Under the pieces are notes generated by a model that was not told the origin of the DNA, did not search any database, and saw only the letters and a list, made by a program, of their open reading frames with translations. Position numbers and translations under genes: made by a program. From Plenodomus lindquistii (Eukaryota; Ascomycota; Dothideomycetes; Pleosporales; Leptosphaeriaceae), in NCBI GenBank assembly GCA_025504975.1, contig JANUWI010000023.1, positions 62,001 through 126,000 on the forward strand: a DNA stretch of 64,000 bases, read 5' to 3'. Of this stretch, positions 1 to 10,513 are shown in pieces. Position 1 is the stretch's first letter. Each line of letters opens with the position of its first letter.

Positions 1-1
1 A

Positions 2-1234
2 TCCCATCCGAGACAGACCCGAATCCAAGGGTTCCTCCACCCCTTGCCAATTCCGGAGAAACCCATGCAACATCTCACAATGGATTTCAAATCTTTCCCC
101 AAAGACCGACACGGCTACGATCAGATCCTGGTAATCATTGATCGACTCTCCAAGCAAGCGATCACGATACCGTGCCACAAGACAATAGACGCCCGAGGCC
201 TTGCTCAACTGTTCATACAATGGGTATATCGGTTTGGACACACTCCCGAGAGTATCGTCTCCGACCGTGGAGCCCAGTTCGTTTCCCGATTCTGGTCCGA
301 ATTCTGCCAGATCATAGGTGTCAAGATACGACTCTCCACCGCCTATCACAAACAAACTGACGGCCAAACCGAAATCATGAACAAGTATATCGACCAACGC
401 CTACGGCCGTTCGTGACGTACTACCAGGACAACTGGAGCGAACTCCTTCCGCTCATGGACCGAGCCCAGATGACGCTCCCGCACGCGTCGATAGGAATGG
501 CCCCGTACCAGCTCCTGTATGGTTCCGAACCCCGACAGAGCTGGGACTGGCACCACTCGAAAGCAGCCAATCCTATCGAGAAACTCAACTACCAGGAGGC
601 TCATGATCTAGCTACTCGAATGCACGACGCTTGGAAACGAGCCAAGGAGAACATGGAAAAGGCACAAGACCGAATGCGTTCCGCTGTCAACGCCCACCGA
701 CGTCCCGTCGACTGGGGAATCGGAGACAAAGTCTATCTCTCTACTGCCAACCTGGCGACCACGAGACCTAGCCGAAAGTTGTCCGAACTGTGGGAAGGTC
801 CCTTCGAAGTCCTCGAACAGGTTGGGCATTCCTATAGACTTAAGCTCCCCCTAGGCTCCAAGATACACGACGTGTTCGCACCTGACGTCCTCTGTAAGGA
901 TCCCAACGACCCTCTACCAGGACAAGAGGCTCCGAAGCCGCCAGCTACCCCCATACAAGGCGTAGAGGAGTGGGAAGTTGAAGAAATCCTCGCCAGCAAG
1001 CTCACCCGAAACAAGCTGAAATACAGAGCTAGCTGGGTAGGACACGATCCGGACCCGACCTGGTATCCAGCCTCCAACTTCATGGGCTCCCCCCATAAAC
1101 TGCGAGACTTCCACCAGAAGTATCCTGATCGTCCAGGACCTCCCCGGGCACTATACAGATGGCTTCAGGCATGGGAAGAAGGAGTAGAGGACATGTCACA
1201 GTTGGCAGATGATCGTGTTTTACAAGCCCAATAG
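2..1234 (+). CDS. Ty3/gypsy Pol, C-terminal part: integrase core and chromodomain (partial)
   Basis: The 3' end of a retrotransposon polyprotein, open from the window edge with no stop. The integrase catalytic core shows the DD35E pattern: Asp in MDF, Asp in SDRG, and Glu in QTEIMN 36 residues later (D14, D74 and E110, counted from the Leu codon at base 44). It is followed by the GPY/F-like region (WEGPFEVL) and a C-terminal chromodomain (EWEVEEILASK through WVGHDPDPTWYPASNF). Integrase inserts the cDNA copy, and chromodomains of this class are thought to steer insertion to marked chromatin. Trp and Gln codons are intact, unlike the other gypsy copies here. Reverse transcriptase and gag must lie to the left of the window. 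Family assignment is firm; activity is unknown. Confidence 0.93.
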   Translation, partial: SHPRQTRIQGFLHPLPIPEKPMQHLTMDFKSFPKDRHGYDQILVIIDRLSKQAITIPCHKTIDARGLAQLFIQWVYRFGHTPESIVSDRGAQFVSRFWSEFCQIIGVKIRLSTAYHKQTDGQTEIMNKYIDQRLRPFVTYYQDNWSELLPLMDRAQMTLPHASIGMAPYQLLYGSEPRQSWDWHHSKAANPIEKLNYQEAHDLATRMHDAWKRAKENMEKAQDRMRSAVNAHRRPVDWGIGDKVYLSTANLATTRPSRKLSELWEGPFEVLEQVGHSYRLKLPLGSKIHDVFAPDVLCKDPNDPLPGQEAPKPPATPIQGVEEWEVEEILASKLTRNKLKYRASWVGHDPDPTWYPASNFMGSPHKLRDFHQKYPDRPGPPRALYRWLQAWEEGVEDMSQLADDRVLQAQ

Positions 1235-1365
1235 TTTTTCCGTCGTTAATGTACAAAGATCGCAGCTAGTATACAAGACTGGTGCATGGCCCTTGCCAAC
1301 GAGACCCTCGGCCTGGCAAGCCAACCATCGCGGATGGGTATAGGAGCCCCTCAGGACCTACCCAT

Positions 1366-2088
1366 CTACCGCCGTGACCCCTCGACCTCCACCTCACTGT
1401 CGGAGGCGTCACGCACCTCACCCAACTCGGAGTCCTCAGCGCCCCCACGCTTCAAGAACTTCCCGTTAGGCCCACGAACGGGCCCGCGTTTCCTCTTGCC
1501 ACCAGAAGAACCCGGAGCCTCCCCAGAAGGAGCGGCAACCGAGGTCACCACGTCCTTCCGGAGAAGCCGCATCTCCTGGCGCAAGTCCGAAACCTCCTCG
1601 CGCAGGCCCCGAAGCTCCTCCTGTTGTGCGTAGTAGCTCGCCAGCATCACATCAGTCGCGCCGAGGCCAGCAACCTGCGCAGTCGCCACCTGCACCACAG
1701 AAGCCAACGTCCTTGCAGCTGAGCTAGCCGCAGCCCTCGCATCCGCCAGCTCGGCCTCGAGCTCCCTCGCTTCATCCTCGTCAGCTGGCACAGCCCGCGC
1801 AGCAAGGCCTTCAAAATCGCGGAGCGCCGCCACGACTTGGTCGCATTCCGGTCCCGCATACACAGGCATCTGAAGGGGTCAGAAAGAGCTCCGAGCTAAC
1901 AGAAGAGGACAGTCACTTACCGGTTTGCACTTCTCGTTCAGAAGCGTGCAATAAGCACACTTCTTTGAGCCCGCCGACTCGAACGAATGCGTAAAGTCAA
2001 ATTTGCCACGGGACCAGGCCCGGACAGAGCGCAAGCAAAAGACCCGATGGGCCGAAGGGTATGCACCCGGGGGTACAGGAATGGGCAT
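1366..2088 (-). CDS. Antisense gypsy-borne gene: Cys-motif and coiled-coil protein, two exons
   Basis: Lies antisense to pol, between the chromodomain and the 3' LTR. Exon 1 is 2088-1921 and exon 2 is 1869-1366. The intron starts GTAAGT and ends CAG, and the phase is preserved, giving about 223 aa. Exon 1 ends in a Cys-rich knuckle, CAYC-x6-C followed by KPV, resembling the first half of a small zinc or DNA-binding motif. Exon 2 is an Ala/Glu-rich coiled coil (about residues 75-150, many heptads) followed by a basic stretch, GGKRKRGPVRGPNGKFLKRG, and an acidic Ser-rich tail. Function is unknown. A RIP-degraded relative sits at the equivalent place in the second gypsy family (2,870-3,420 and 42,550-43,300), which argues that this is a real component of the elements. 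The start at 2088 is the first ATG in frame and is uncertain. Confidence 0.6.
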
Positions 2089-2379
2089 CTTTGTGAAGGC
2101 TATTTAGCGTCAGTATCGGAGGCGACGACGAGCAGTAACGGGGTACGTACAATGGGGGTGTGGAGTGTAAGGAGCAAGAAGAGATCGCGACGATCGAAAA
2201 ATTGTTATGTCTCGCCAGGGCAACTGCCAGATTCAGTGGTCGTCATGACAATCGTCAACAAACAGCAAACGGAAAGTCGCATTCACTTTGACAAGACAAC
2301 AATTCTAGGACGGACCCCATACGGAGGTCATACGGAGGACACTCAGATATGGGACTATCTGATTCAAGGCGGGGGGTAA

Positions 2380-2796
2380 TGTGACAAAGCCACATCCTGT
2401 TACAACGACGACCCTCAGCCACAGGAGCCCCCTCGTGAGCCACCCCCATCTTTCCCCATACAAGCTTATCAAAGATGGGAGACTACACCGACCTCTACCC
2501 GAACCACCTCCGTACCGTACCCAGTCCAGATCCTACAAGAATCCCTACCCCACTGTTACCTACGTGCCAACACAGCAGAGGAAAGGAGAGAACCCCGTGA
2601 GGGCCTAGAACTACCACCGAGTCCTACCCTATATAGCTTGCTTCCTTGATAGAACTGTAGAGGCATGATTTTCTTGTCCTTTCGTACCAGGCCTATAAGA
2701 ATATGATTTGTTTGGCTTCTTGATCCGCGCGCACTCCCATATGCCTTCGAGCTGATTCGGACGCCTTTCGGCACCTCATGTTCTTGAGCCGTTACA
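2380..2796 (+). repeat. 3' LTR of the gypsy element
   Basis: Starts TGTGAC right after the purine tract AAGGCGGGGGGTAA and ends GTTACA, an imperfect 6-bp terminal inverted repeat of the TG..CA type. The following base begins DNA of another family. No second copy is in the window, so the boundaries rest on the tract and the termini. Confidence 0.75.
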
Positions 2797-3594
2797 AGAA
2801 CTAGCTAATTTTTTAACTCTATTATAGACAACCTTCTATTATAAATAATAAAAAGAAAATAAGTTTAAAGTTAAAAAAATAATAATATATTAAAGAAAAT
2901 AAAGTAATAAAAAATACCTAGTTAAATAGTTAGAGTATAACAATTCTAAAAATATATAGAAACTAGAGATAAACTTTATAAACTACTAGTAACTTTTTAC
3001 GCAGTATTAGGCGTATTACCTATTAACCTATTAAAGTTAGAATTGCCCTTTAAAAAAGATAGTATAAAAGAACTCTAGTTAACAGACAGCATTCCTAGTA
3101 TAAAGCTATTATTTAGAAAAAATACTTTATAATTTATTACCTCTCTAGCCTCTAGAGCTTTAATATTAGTTATAAATTTTTCTAATTTATTTACCTACTA
3201 TTATTTATAACGCTTTAATAGTTTCTTTTATTTTTAAAGAAAATCCTTCTTCTAACGCGTAGTAAACAGGGCTTTAACTGCTATAGCTTTAGCTTTATTA
3301 GCCTCTATTTTTTACTACTTAAAACAAGTAAACTTTTTATTTAGTTTTAAAAAGTTTAAAAGTAGAACTTCTACTAGCACACACTTTTTTACGCTATTAC
3401 AATAATAGTTACTATATTTCTTTTTTAATAATAATATCTAGCACTCTAGATTTTTCTTTATATAATATTAACATATAACTATAGTAAAAAAACTAATACA
3501 ATTAATTTAAACGCCTATAAAATAATAATAAGCGGTACTATAAAAAACTATTAAATTAGTTTATAAGAATATAAAGCTAGAAAAGAGAGGATAG
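2797..3594 (+). pseudogene. RIP-degraded gypsy internal 3' end carrying an antisense coiled-coil gene remnant
   Basis: AT-rich copy of the DNA just upstream of the 3' LTR of the second gypsy family; the same sequence occurs inverted at about 42,531-43,340. On the minus strand, from about 3,420 to 2,870, a degraded frame shows Cys-containing motifs followed by a Lys/Glu/Ala-rich coiled coil (KALEAREVINYKVFF and similar). This is the RIP-mutated counterpart of the antisense gene in the fresh gypsy element. Several TAG/TAA stops replace probable Gln or Trp. A purine tract at 3,581-3,594 precedes the LTR. Confidence 0.6.
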
Positions 3595-4071
3595 TATTAT
3601 AAACTAGAAAAAAAAAAGTAATAACTATATAGAAATAAAGGAATAAATAACTAGATAGCTAGGGCTAGTATTCTATAACTAGTAGATAACGCTACTTTAC
3701 GTAGCGTATATTCTATAGGCTTAGTAGAATAGCTATATAGAATAAGTTACGTATATTCTATAGAATTCTATAATATTCTACAGATTCTACATATAGAATA
3801 ATATAGAATAGTATAGAATAATATAGAATAATATAAGTATATAGAAATATTAAAATACCTATATAGTAGATTATATTTAACTTATATAAATAAATAAGTA
3901 ATATATTTAGTTATTTTAAATATACGTATTACTCTTTTTAGAAGCGCACTTTTACTATTTTAGTAATAAACTACTATTATCTATATACAACGCCTATTCT
4001 TAAAAACTAACCTTTACGTTTTTTTTAACACTAGCTGCTTTATATTATAGCTACTTAAGAAGATCTTTATA
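3595..4071 (+). repeat. LTR of the second gypsy family (RIP-mutated)
   Basis: A 477-bp LTR starting TATTATAAACTAG and ending AAGATCTTTATA. It is the reverse-complement equivalent of the paired LTRs at 42,053-42,530 and 48,525-49,002 and of the solo LTR at 35,256-35,730. Differences are mostly transitions. It abuts the 161-bp tandem array at 4,072, so the element inserted at or in that array. Confidence 0.8.
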
Positions 4072-5560
4072 ATTAGAGCTAGTACTAGAGAATTTCTACT
4101 TTTTTTTAAATATTTTAGAAAAATTCTCTAAGGCACTAGCTTATATCTATAGCTAGGTACTAATACTATTATAGAAATTACTTTTTATATATAAATAAGT
4201 AAAAATAATCTTATTAGAAGTATAGCCCTAGAGAATTAGGCCTAGCACTAGAGAATTTCTACTTTTTTTTAAAAAATTCTTTAAGGCACTAGTTTATATC
4301 TATAACTAGGCACTAATACTATTATAGAAATTACTTTTTATATATAAATAAGTAAAAATAAGCTTATTAGAAGTATAGCCCTAGAGAATTAGGCCTAGCA
4401 CTAGAGAATTTCTACTTTTTTTTAAATATTTTAGAAAAATTCTCTAAGGCACTAGCTTATATCTATATCTAGGCACTAATACTATTACAGAAATTACTTT
4501 TTATATATAAATAAGTAAAAATAAGCTTATTAAAAGTATAGCCCTAGAGAATTAGAGCTAGCACTAGAGAATTTCTACTTTTTTTTAAATATTTTAAAGA
4601 AATTCTTTAAGGCACTTGCTTATATCTATAGCTAGGCACTAATACTATTATAGAAATTACTTTTTATATATAAATAAGTAAAAATAAGCTTATTAGAAGT
4701 ATAGCCCTAGAGAATTAGAGCGAGTACTAGAGAATTTCTACTTTTTTTTAAATATTTTAAAGAAATTCTCTAAGGCACTTGCTTATATCTATAGCTAGGC
4801 ACTAATACTATTATAGAAATTACTTTTTATATATAAATAAGTAAAAATAAGCTTATTAGAAGTCTAGCCCTAGAGAATTAGGCCTAGCACTAGAGAATTT
4901 CTACTTTTTTTTAAATATTTTAGAAAAATTCTCTAAGGTACTAGCTTATATCTATAACTAGCTACTAATACTATTATAGAAATTACTTTTTATATATAAA
5001 TAAGTAAAAATAAGCTTATTAGAAGTATAGCCCTAGAGAATTAGAGCTAGTACTAGAGAATTTCTACTTTTTTTTAAATATTTTAGAGAAATTCTCTAAG
5101 GCACTTGCTTATATCTATAGCTAGGCACTAATACTATTATAGAAATTACTTTTTATATATAAATAAGTAAAAATAAGCTTATTAGAAGTATAGCCCTAGA
5201 GAATTAGGCCTAGCACTAGAGAATTTCTACTTTTTTTTAAATATTTTAGAAAAATTCTCTAAGGTACTAGCTTATATCTATAACTAGCTACTAATACTAT
5301 TATAGAAATTACTTTTTATATATAAATAAGTAAAAATAAGCTTATTAGAAGTATAGCCCTAGAGAATTAGAGCTAGTACTAGAGAATTTCTACTTTTTTT
5401 TAAATATTTTAGAGAAATTCTCTAAGGCACTAGCTTATATCTATAGCTAGGCACTAATAGTATTATAGAAATTACTTTTTATATATAAATTAGTAAAAAT
5501 AAGCTTATTAGAAGTATAGCCCTAGAGAATTAGACCTAGCACTAGAGAATTTCTAGTTTA
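4072..5560 (+). repeat. 161-bp tandem repeat array, copy 1 (about 9-10 units)
   Basis: Head-to-tail units of about 161 bp. Each carries CTAGAGAATTTCTAC, an oligo-T run, AATTCTCTAAGGCACT, GATATAGC-like text and AAGCTTATTAGAAGTATAGCCC. Unit starts are seen near 4,077, 4,240, 4,393, 4,554, 4,717, 4,878, 5,041, 5,203, 5,367 and 5,531. The same satellite occurs in inverted orientation at 62,190-64,000, next to the helicase-like gene. Variation between units is mostly single-base. Confidence 0.92.
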
Positions 5561-5725
5561 GTTTTTTTTAGGGCTAGCTAGATTAGGCCTAGGGCTAGCT
5601 ACTAGTATACTAAAACTAAATATATCTAAAAAATAGTATAGAAAAGCATTTCTAATACTAAAATTCTAAAACTTCTCTAGGGCTAGAAAAATTCTCTAGG
5701 GGAGCTAGTTCTCTTGTTAGGATAG
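5561..5725 (-). repeat. Remnant of the 3' flank of a second helicase-element copy
   Basis: Contains GGGCTAGCTAGATTAGGCCT and, at the far end, CTAGGGGAGCTAGTTCTC followed by TTGTTAGGA. This is the reverse complement of the stretch joining the helicase-like gene end to the array at about 62,070-62,230. Homology stops near 5,725 and I see no helicase coding beyond it. It is best read as a truncated second copy, in opposite orientation, of the gene-end plus array unit. Confidence 0.7.
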
Positions 5726-6092
5726 ATAGAGGTAAATAGTAGTATTTAGAATTTTTTCTAACCTTTACTATGTATTATAACGCACTATACCTAGCTTTTA
5801 CACTTTAAAAAGTATTAATATAGTTATTTTAAAAAGAACCTAGAAAATAGTTTGCTTTTTTTTAGTACTATATAAAACGTGCTAGTAGCTTTAGTAAAGA
5901 TATAAAAGTACTATATAAAAAGTTAGAAAACTATTTACTTAATTTTTTTATAGCTATTTTAATATTAGAGGAAAAAAAATAATTAGAGAAGAAATAAAAA
6001 AAGACTAGTAAGTTATTTTAGTATTATTTTAATTAAAGTTAACTATTATAGTTTCTAGAAATAGATAGAATAGAAAAAAAGTAAATGCTAAA

Positions 6093-6119
6093 GCGCTAAC
6101 TCTAACTCTAACTCTAATT
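6093..6119. repeat. Short degenerate telomere-like repeat (CTAACT)n
   Basis: About four units of CTAACT in a row within AT-rich DNA, a one-base variant of the fungal telomere unit CCCTAA. A longer tract lies 340 bp downstream. Confidence 0.6.
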
Positions 6120-6454
6120 AGCTAACTAGAACTATAAATACTAATACACTTCTTTTAAACTAATATCTCTATAAATAAGCCTAGTAAATAATATCCTTTG
6201 CTTACTACTAGTTCTACTATAAAACTAGTATTCTAAAATAAGCCTAGCGCTTATTTTAGAGGCAAAGCAGATTTATTAGAGGAATCCCTCTAAGGTAATG
6301 TATATAAACTGCTCTCCTATTACTTCTAATAAGTTTCTTTCTATAGATCTAATAAAAAATAAAAAGTATCTCTTTATAAAAGATATTTAGAGTCTTTATT
6401 TTATAGAAAGAATAAAATCTAATTAAGTTTCTTTTTAGTAGCTTTATTACTTTT

Positions 6455-6516
6455 TAACTCTAACTCTAACTCTAACTCTAACTCTAACTCTAACTCTAAC
6501 TCTAAACCCTAACCCT
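6455..6516. repeat. Interstitial telomere-like tract: (CTAACT)n ending in canonical CCCTAA
   Basis: Eight or so tandem TAACTC units followed by CTAAACCCTAACCCT, which contains canonical CCCTAA/TTAGGG telomere units. It lies about 0.75 kb from the array-side remnant of the helicase element. This suggests that the region was once at or near a chromosome end. Confidence 0.75.
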
Positions 6517-8620
6517 TTATACTTTTAGTAATAGAAAATAAAAAAAAAGTAATATTAAAATTAAGCTTTTTTACTAATATCTATAATATTAAATTTAGCT
6601 ATAAACTACTATCTAGTAGAGCTTTTTTAAGCTCTAATAGGCCTATTTTAAATTTAATTATAAATAGCTAGAATAGTTCTAGCTAGAGAGTTTTAGATAG
6701 AATCTATTTAGTACTAATTATAGTAATTAAAGCTCTATAAATAGTAAAAACTATATTTAGTTTTTCTACTTTTTACTTTTTTCTAAGCTAGATCTTTTAG
6801 AGTTTTTTTAACTTCTATTATTTTTTAGGTAGTTAGATTAAATATAACTAACTTTTTTATAGTTATAGTAATAGACTTTATCTATTTTTTTACTAGACTA
6901 CTTTTTATAAAGTTATTTTAAACTAGTATAGTTTAGTTTACTTCTTTTTTTACCTTTTTAAAATCTTTTTTTAGAGTTTTTTTTTTTATTTAACTTTAAA
7001 TTTATCTCTTTTTTTCCTACTTTTACTAGCTTTATTTTTAGTAAATATTTTTTTATACTAGTATATTACTATTACTAACTATTCTACTAAAGCTAGCGTA
7101 TTTAAATAATTTTCTAAAAGTAAACTAAATCCTCTATAAATATTATCGCGTAAAACTATAATAAACTCTAATATTTAGATTTATAGTAGTTTTAAATAGC
7201 CTAGTTTCTTCTAGTATAGCTATAGAAAGTTTAAAAAGTTTATAAACATCTAATTTAAATTTTAACTAGCTTTTTTTAAAAATTTAAAAACTAGTTAACG
7301 CTTTTTAAAAAGTGTTTCTAGTAAATCTAGTATAACTATTTTAAATTTAGTATAGATTAGAGCTAAGTAGGCTATTTCTAGCTATTTTTAGTTATTATAG
7401 GCCTACTAGAGCAACTTTAGTGCTTTAGAGATATAAATAAATCTAAAATTAATTTTTTACTTCTAAATTTTAAAATAAATAGGTGCTTTAAAAAAGTAAA
7501 ATTTATAGTTTTTTTTTAATAATTATACTTTACTCTATTTTTTTTAGTAAAAATTTTAAAGAGTTCTAGATAAAATAGGCTAATAAATAGATTAGAAGTT
7601 ACTACTATAACGCTTTAAATACTAGCACTTTTAAAAATAATATTTTTCTAGTTTCTAGCTTTCTAATAGGCCTAGAGTATATTAACATCTACTAGTTTTT
7701 TATATTAGTATTTCTAATAGAACTATTTACGTGCCTTTTAGAGGCGTTCTTTTATATCTAATTTTTTATTAATATTATTATTTAAAATAGGTAACTATAG
7801 ACTATTATAGTTTATAATTAGTTTATTAATCTATATAGTAGACTTTATAGGCTATATAGACTATATACTAGTAAAACTTAGATCTAGTACTAGAGCTAGA
7901 TTTATAGGTACCTATAAAGTTATACCTATATTACTAGTAGTACTATTTAAATTTTCTATAGTAGGTTAATAATTTATTTTAATTATTTATACTCTATAAG
8001 TAGATAGTAGTTTAAATAATTTAAATATAATACCTAATAGAATATTACTATAATAGATAATATAGAATAGAATAGATTAATTAAATAGATAGATAAAAAT
8101 ACTATTTAGAGATTAAAAATAGATAAATTATTACCTTTTTATTTTTCTACCTCTAGTAGGTTTTATACTCTACTTTTTACCTTTTTTCTATACGTTTACA
8201 GAATCTCTAGTCTAAAGTAAAAAGCTAGAGGCCTTTATACTTTAGTATAGAGTGTAACAGCTTTTTTTAGCCTATAATAACCTTTTATACACTATTCTAG
8301 CTTAAATAGTAGAGAAGCTACCTAAAGGCCTAATAAATATATTTATATACGTTTTTTTTTTAATAAATACACTTAGTGTATTTTAACTGCAAATTAGGTA
8401 TAATAAAATAATTAAGTTCTTTAGAAAAATAATAATTATAAAAAACTTTAGTAATAATTTTATAGAAAAAGATTTCTAATAAAAAGTGTAGTTAGTATTT
8501 ATAGAAATTAAAAAATATAGTATTACTCTATAGCTTAAAAATATAGAAATATTAATAATAACTAATATAGCGCTAATAGATTATATAGTTTAAAAATAAA
8601 CTATTTAGAAAAAAAAATAG

Positions 8621-9070
8621 TATTATAATCCCTCTATAATAGATAAAAACTATAGACTATAAATAGATAATATAAATACTAGTCTAATAGGTAGCTCTAT
8701 AATATTATATCTTATATAACTAATAGCTATAATAGTATCTATTATAGCTAGTAATAGATATATAGAATAGCTAATAGTAAATATATATACTAGCTAATAA
8801 TACATATAATAGCTTCTATTATAGCTATTATATAAGTATATAGAAATATAAAAATACTTTTCTAGTAGATTATATTTAACTTATATAAATAAGTAAGTAA
8901 TATATTTTAGTTATTTTAAATATACTTATTACTTTTTTTAGAAATATACTTTTACTATTTTAGTAATAAACTACCTCTATTTATATACAACGCCTATTTT
9001 TAAAAACTAACTTTATATTTTTTTTAATACTAGCTACTTTATATTATAGCTATTTAAAAAGATCTTTACA
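8621..9070 (+). repeat. LTR-like sequence, variant family (RIP-mutated)
   Basis: Begins TATTATAATCCCTC after an A-rich tract ending AATAG and ends GATCTTTACA. Its 3' half matches the gypsy LTR at 3,595-4,071, while the 5' half is different and resembles about 37,500-37,740. It is probably an LTR of a sister family. A matching second LTR was not found nearby. Confidence 0.6.
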
Positions 9071-9084
9071 ATTAGCACATAAGT

Positions 9085-9460
9085 AATAGTAAAGAAGAAA
9101 TTTCTATAAAATCTAGACTAAGTATAGTATAAAAGTAGTTTTAATAAAAGTTATTATAGTTTTCTATTTTTAATAAGCTTATATAGAGAAAAATAGAGGT
9201 AGTTTATAAAAAGACTTCTATAGCTAAAAGTTATTATTATAGTAGAATATAGCTTTATTATAGTAGGTAATATTAAAGTAGAAATTTCTATAGAATCTAG
9301 ACTAAGTATAGTATCGAGGTAGTTTAGGTAGAGAATAGTATAGTCTTCTATTTTTAATAAGCTTGTATAGAGAAAGATAGAGGTAGCTTATAAAAGGGCT
9401 TCTATAGCTAAAGGTTATTATTGTAATAGAACCTAGCTTTATTACAATCTATAGATACTT
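9085..9460. repeat. Tandem duplication of a ~185-bp AT-rich unit
   Basis: Two units, about 9,085-9,270 and 9,272-9,460, share AGAAATTTCTATA, CTAGACTAAGTATAGTAT and TTTTTAATAAGCTT in order. A copy in opposite orientation is at about 35,950-36,140. No coding is evident. Confidence 0.65.
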
Positions 9461-9573
9461 ATCTATATATACTACTAATAATGCGCATATATTAAGACGC
9501 CTATAATAATAGTAGTTACACTAACCTAAAGAGCAGTAGACCTCGAAGGTCCCTTCATCTGAAAGAACCCTAG

Positions 9574-9720
9574 GAATGGCGCAAGTTTTGTGTTGACACA
9601 GATGACCCAGACATCAAGCTTAGGGGAGCGCGATTCATACGAGTCCCAGTAGCCAAGTGTGACACGTGCGGCAAGTTCAATCCAACACCTCGACTAATCC
9701 GCACTGTGCTACTCCAATAG
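9574..9720 (+). pseudogene. Possible truncated exon at the AT/GC boundary
   Basis: An open stretch of 48 codons that reads like real protein: EWRKFCVDTDD near its start and a CDTCGKFN knuckle near its end, closing with TAG. It may be a last exon, because a possible acceptor (CCCTAG) lies directly in front. Its upstream part would have been replaced by the AT-rich DNA. I do not recognise the family. Confidence 0.3.
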
Positions 9721-10513
9721 CTAAAGATATGCATATCCAAACCCTCACACCAACTTACTCTCCAGCTCTTCCACAGAGAGGCTCAAGGAAAACACGACCC
9801 AGGCATTCACCCACCATCACACTCACGAACCTTCCAAGCCAACACCTCCATTCCAAAAAAAAAGATAAAACTACATGCTCCCACTCCCATGACACCACTC
9901 CAGCTCCCAAATCACTCATACATATTACGCCCGATACCTGAACAGTCAGGACACACCACCCAACCCCGAAGATACTTGATGACGCACGTTGCAATCGAAA
10001 GTACTTGCGCCCTGCATGTCAGCATGCACCGCACTTGGACCTGACGCCCTTATTAGCCGGTTCAATGCCTAAAGCAAGGATATATCCGCTCGGTCGCATG
10101 ATTCCTGGAACTCGACGCTGGTGCATGATGCAGAATACGGGGTTGCTGCTTATGTTTGCTCATGGCCCTGCACTGCGTAAGGCGGAACGGGGGGTGCGTG
10201 GTATTTCCTGTCTACCGCACGACTCCGGCAGATTATGCAGGAGGTGGCTTGTGTGGGTCAGTAGTGGGGGTGATGGGGCCGTAAGTATGGTGTTAAGGTG
10301 GGAAGAAGACCAAGTGGCATAGGCTTGCTCTGGGTCGCCCACGAGCTGTGGCTTTCACTGGGCAAGGACCATAGATAAGCTAGGCTGAATACGGCGATAG
10401 GACTGAGTGTATATCTTTTGTTGTATATACAACCACTCGTGTGGTTTTCGATGAAACCAGCATCTCTTCGCTTGCATCAACACAATATCGTAACCATTCC
10501 AACAAAGACAAAA
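9721..10513. other. Intergenic region upstream of the C-A gene
   Basis: Ordinary-composition DNA with no convincing gene. Short open frames here have low-complexity, proline/threonine-rich translations. It presumably contains the promoter of the C-A gene. No CACGTG site lies within the last 800 bp before the gene; the nearest is at 9,663-9,668. Confidence 0.5.

Larger units (their letters stand above)
1..2796 (+). mobile_element. Ty3/gypsy chromodomain retrotransposon, 3' part
   Basis: The 3' part of an LTR retrotransposon whose left side lies outside the window. In order it holds the end of pol (integrase and chromodomain), an antisense two-exon gene, a purine-rich tract just before 2,380 and a 417-bp LTR. 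Base composition is ordinary and the pol frame is open, so it has largely escaped RIP. At 2,796 the sequence switches abruptly to AT-rich DNA that is an inverted copy of about 43,100-43,340. The element therefore sits inside an older degraded element. Confidence 0.9.
5726..8620. other. AT-rich RIP DNA, mostly unresolved; aspartic-protease-like remnant near 6,560-6,650
   Basis: No intact gene. On the minus strand at about 6,560-6,650 a degraded frame reads like a retroviral aspartic protease (KALLDSS with LNLI following), suggesting another dead LTR element running leftward. The remainder is CTAG/AGCT-rich with scarce CpA and TpG, and I could not assign it. Confidence 0.4.

Noticed and set aside
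4072..5560. CRISPR-like array
   Set aside because: The repeats are about 161 bp and contiguous without unique spacers, and the host is a eukaryote. It is a satellite.
9666..9994. Open frames on both strands left of the C-A gene
   Set aside because: Pro/Thr/Ser- or Trp/Gly-skewed translations without motif, overlapping each other on opposite strands.
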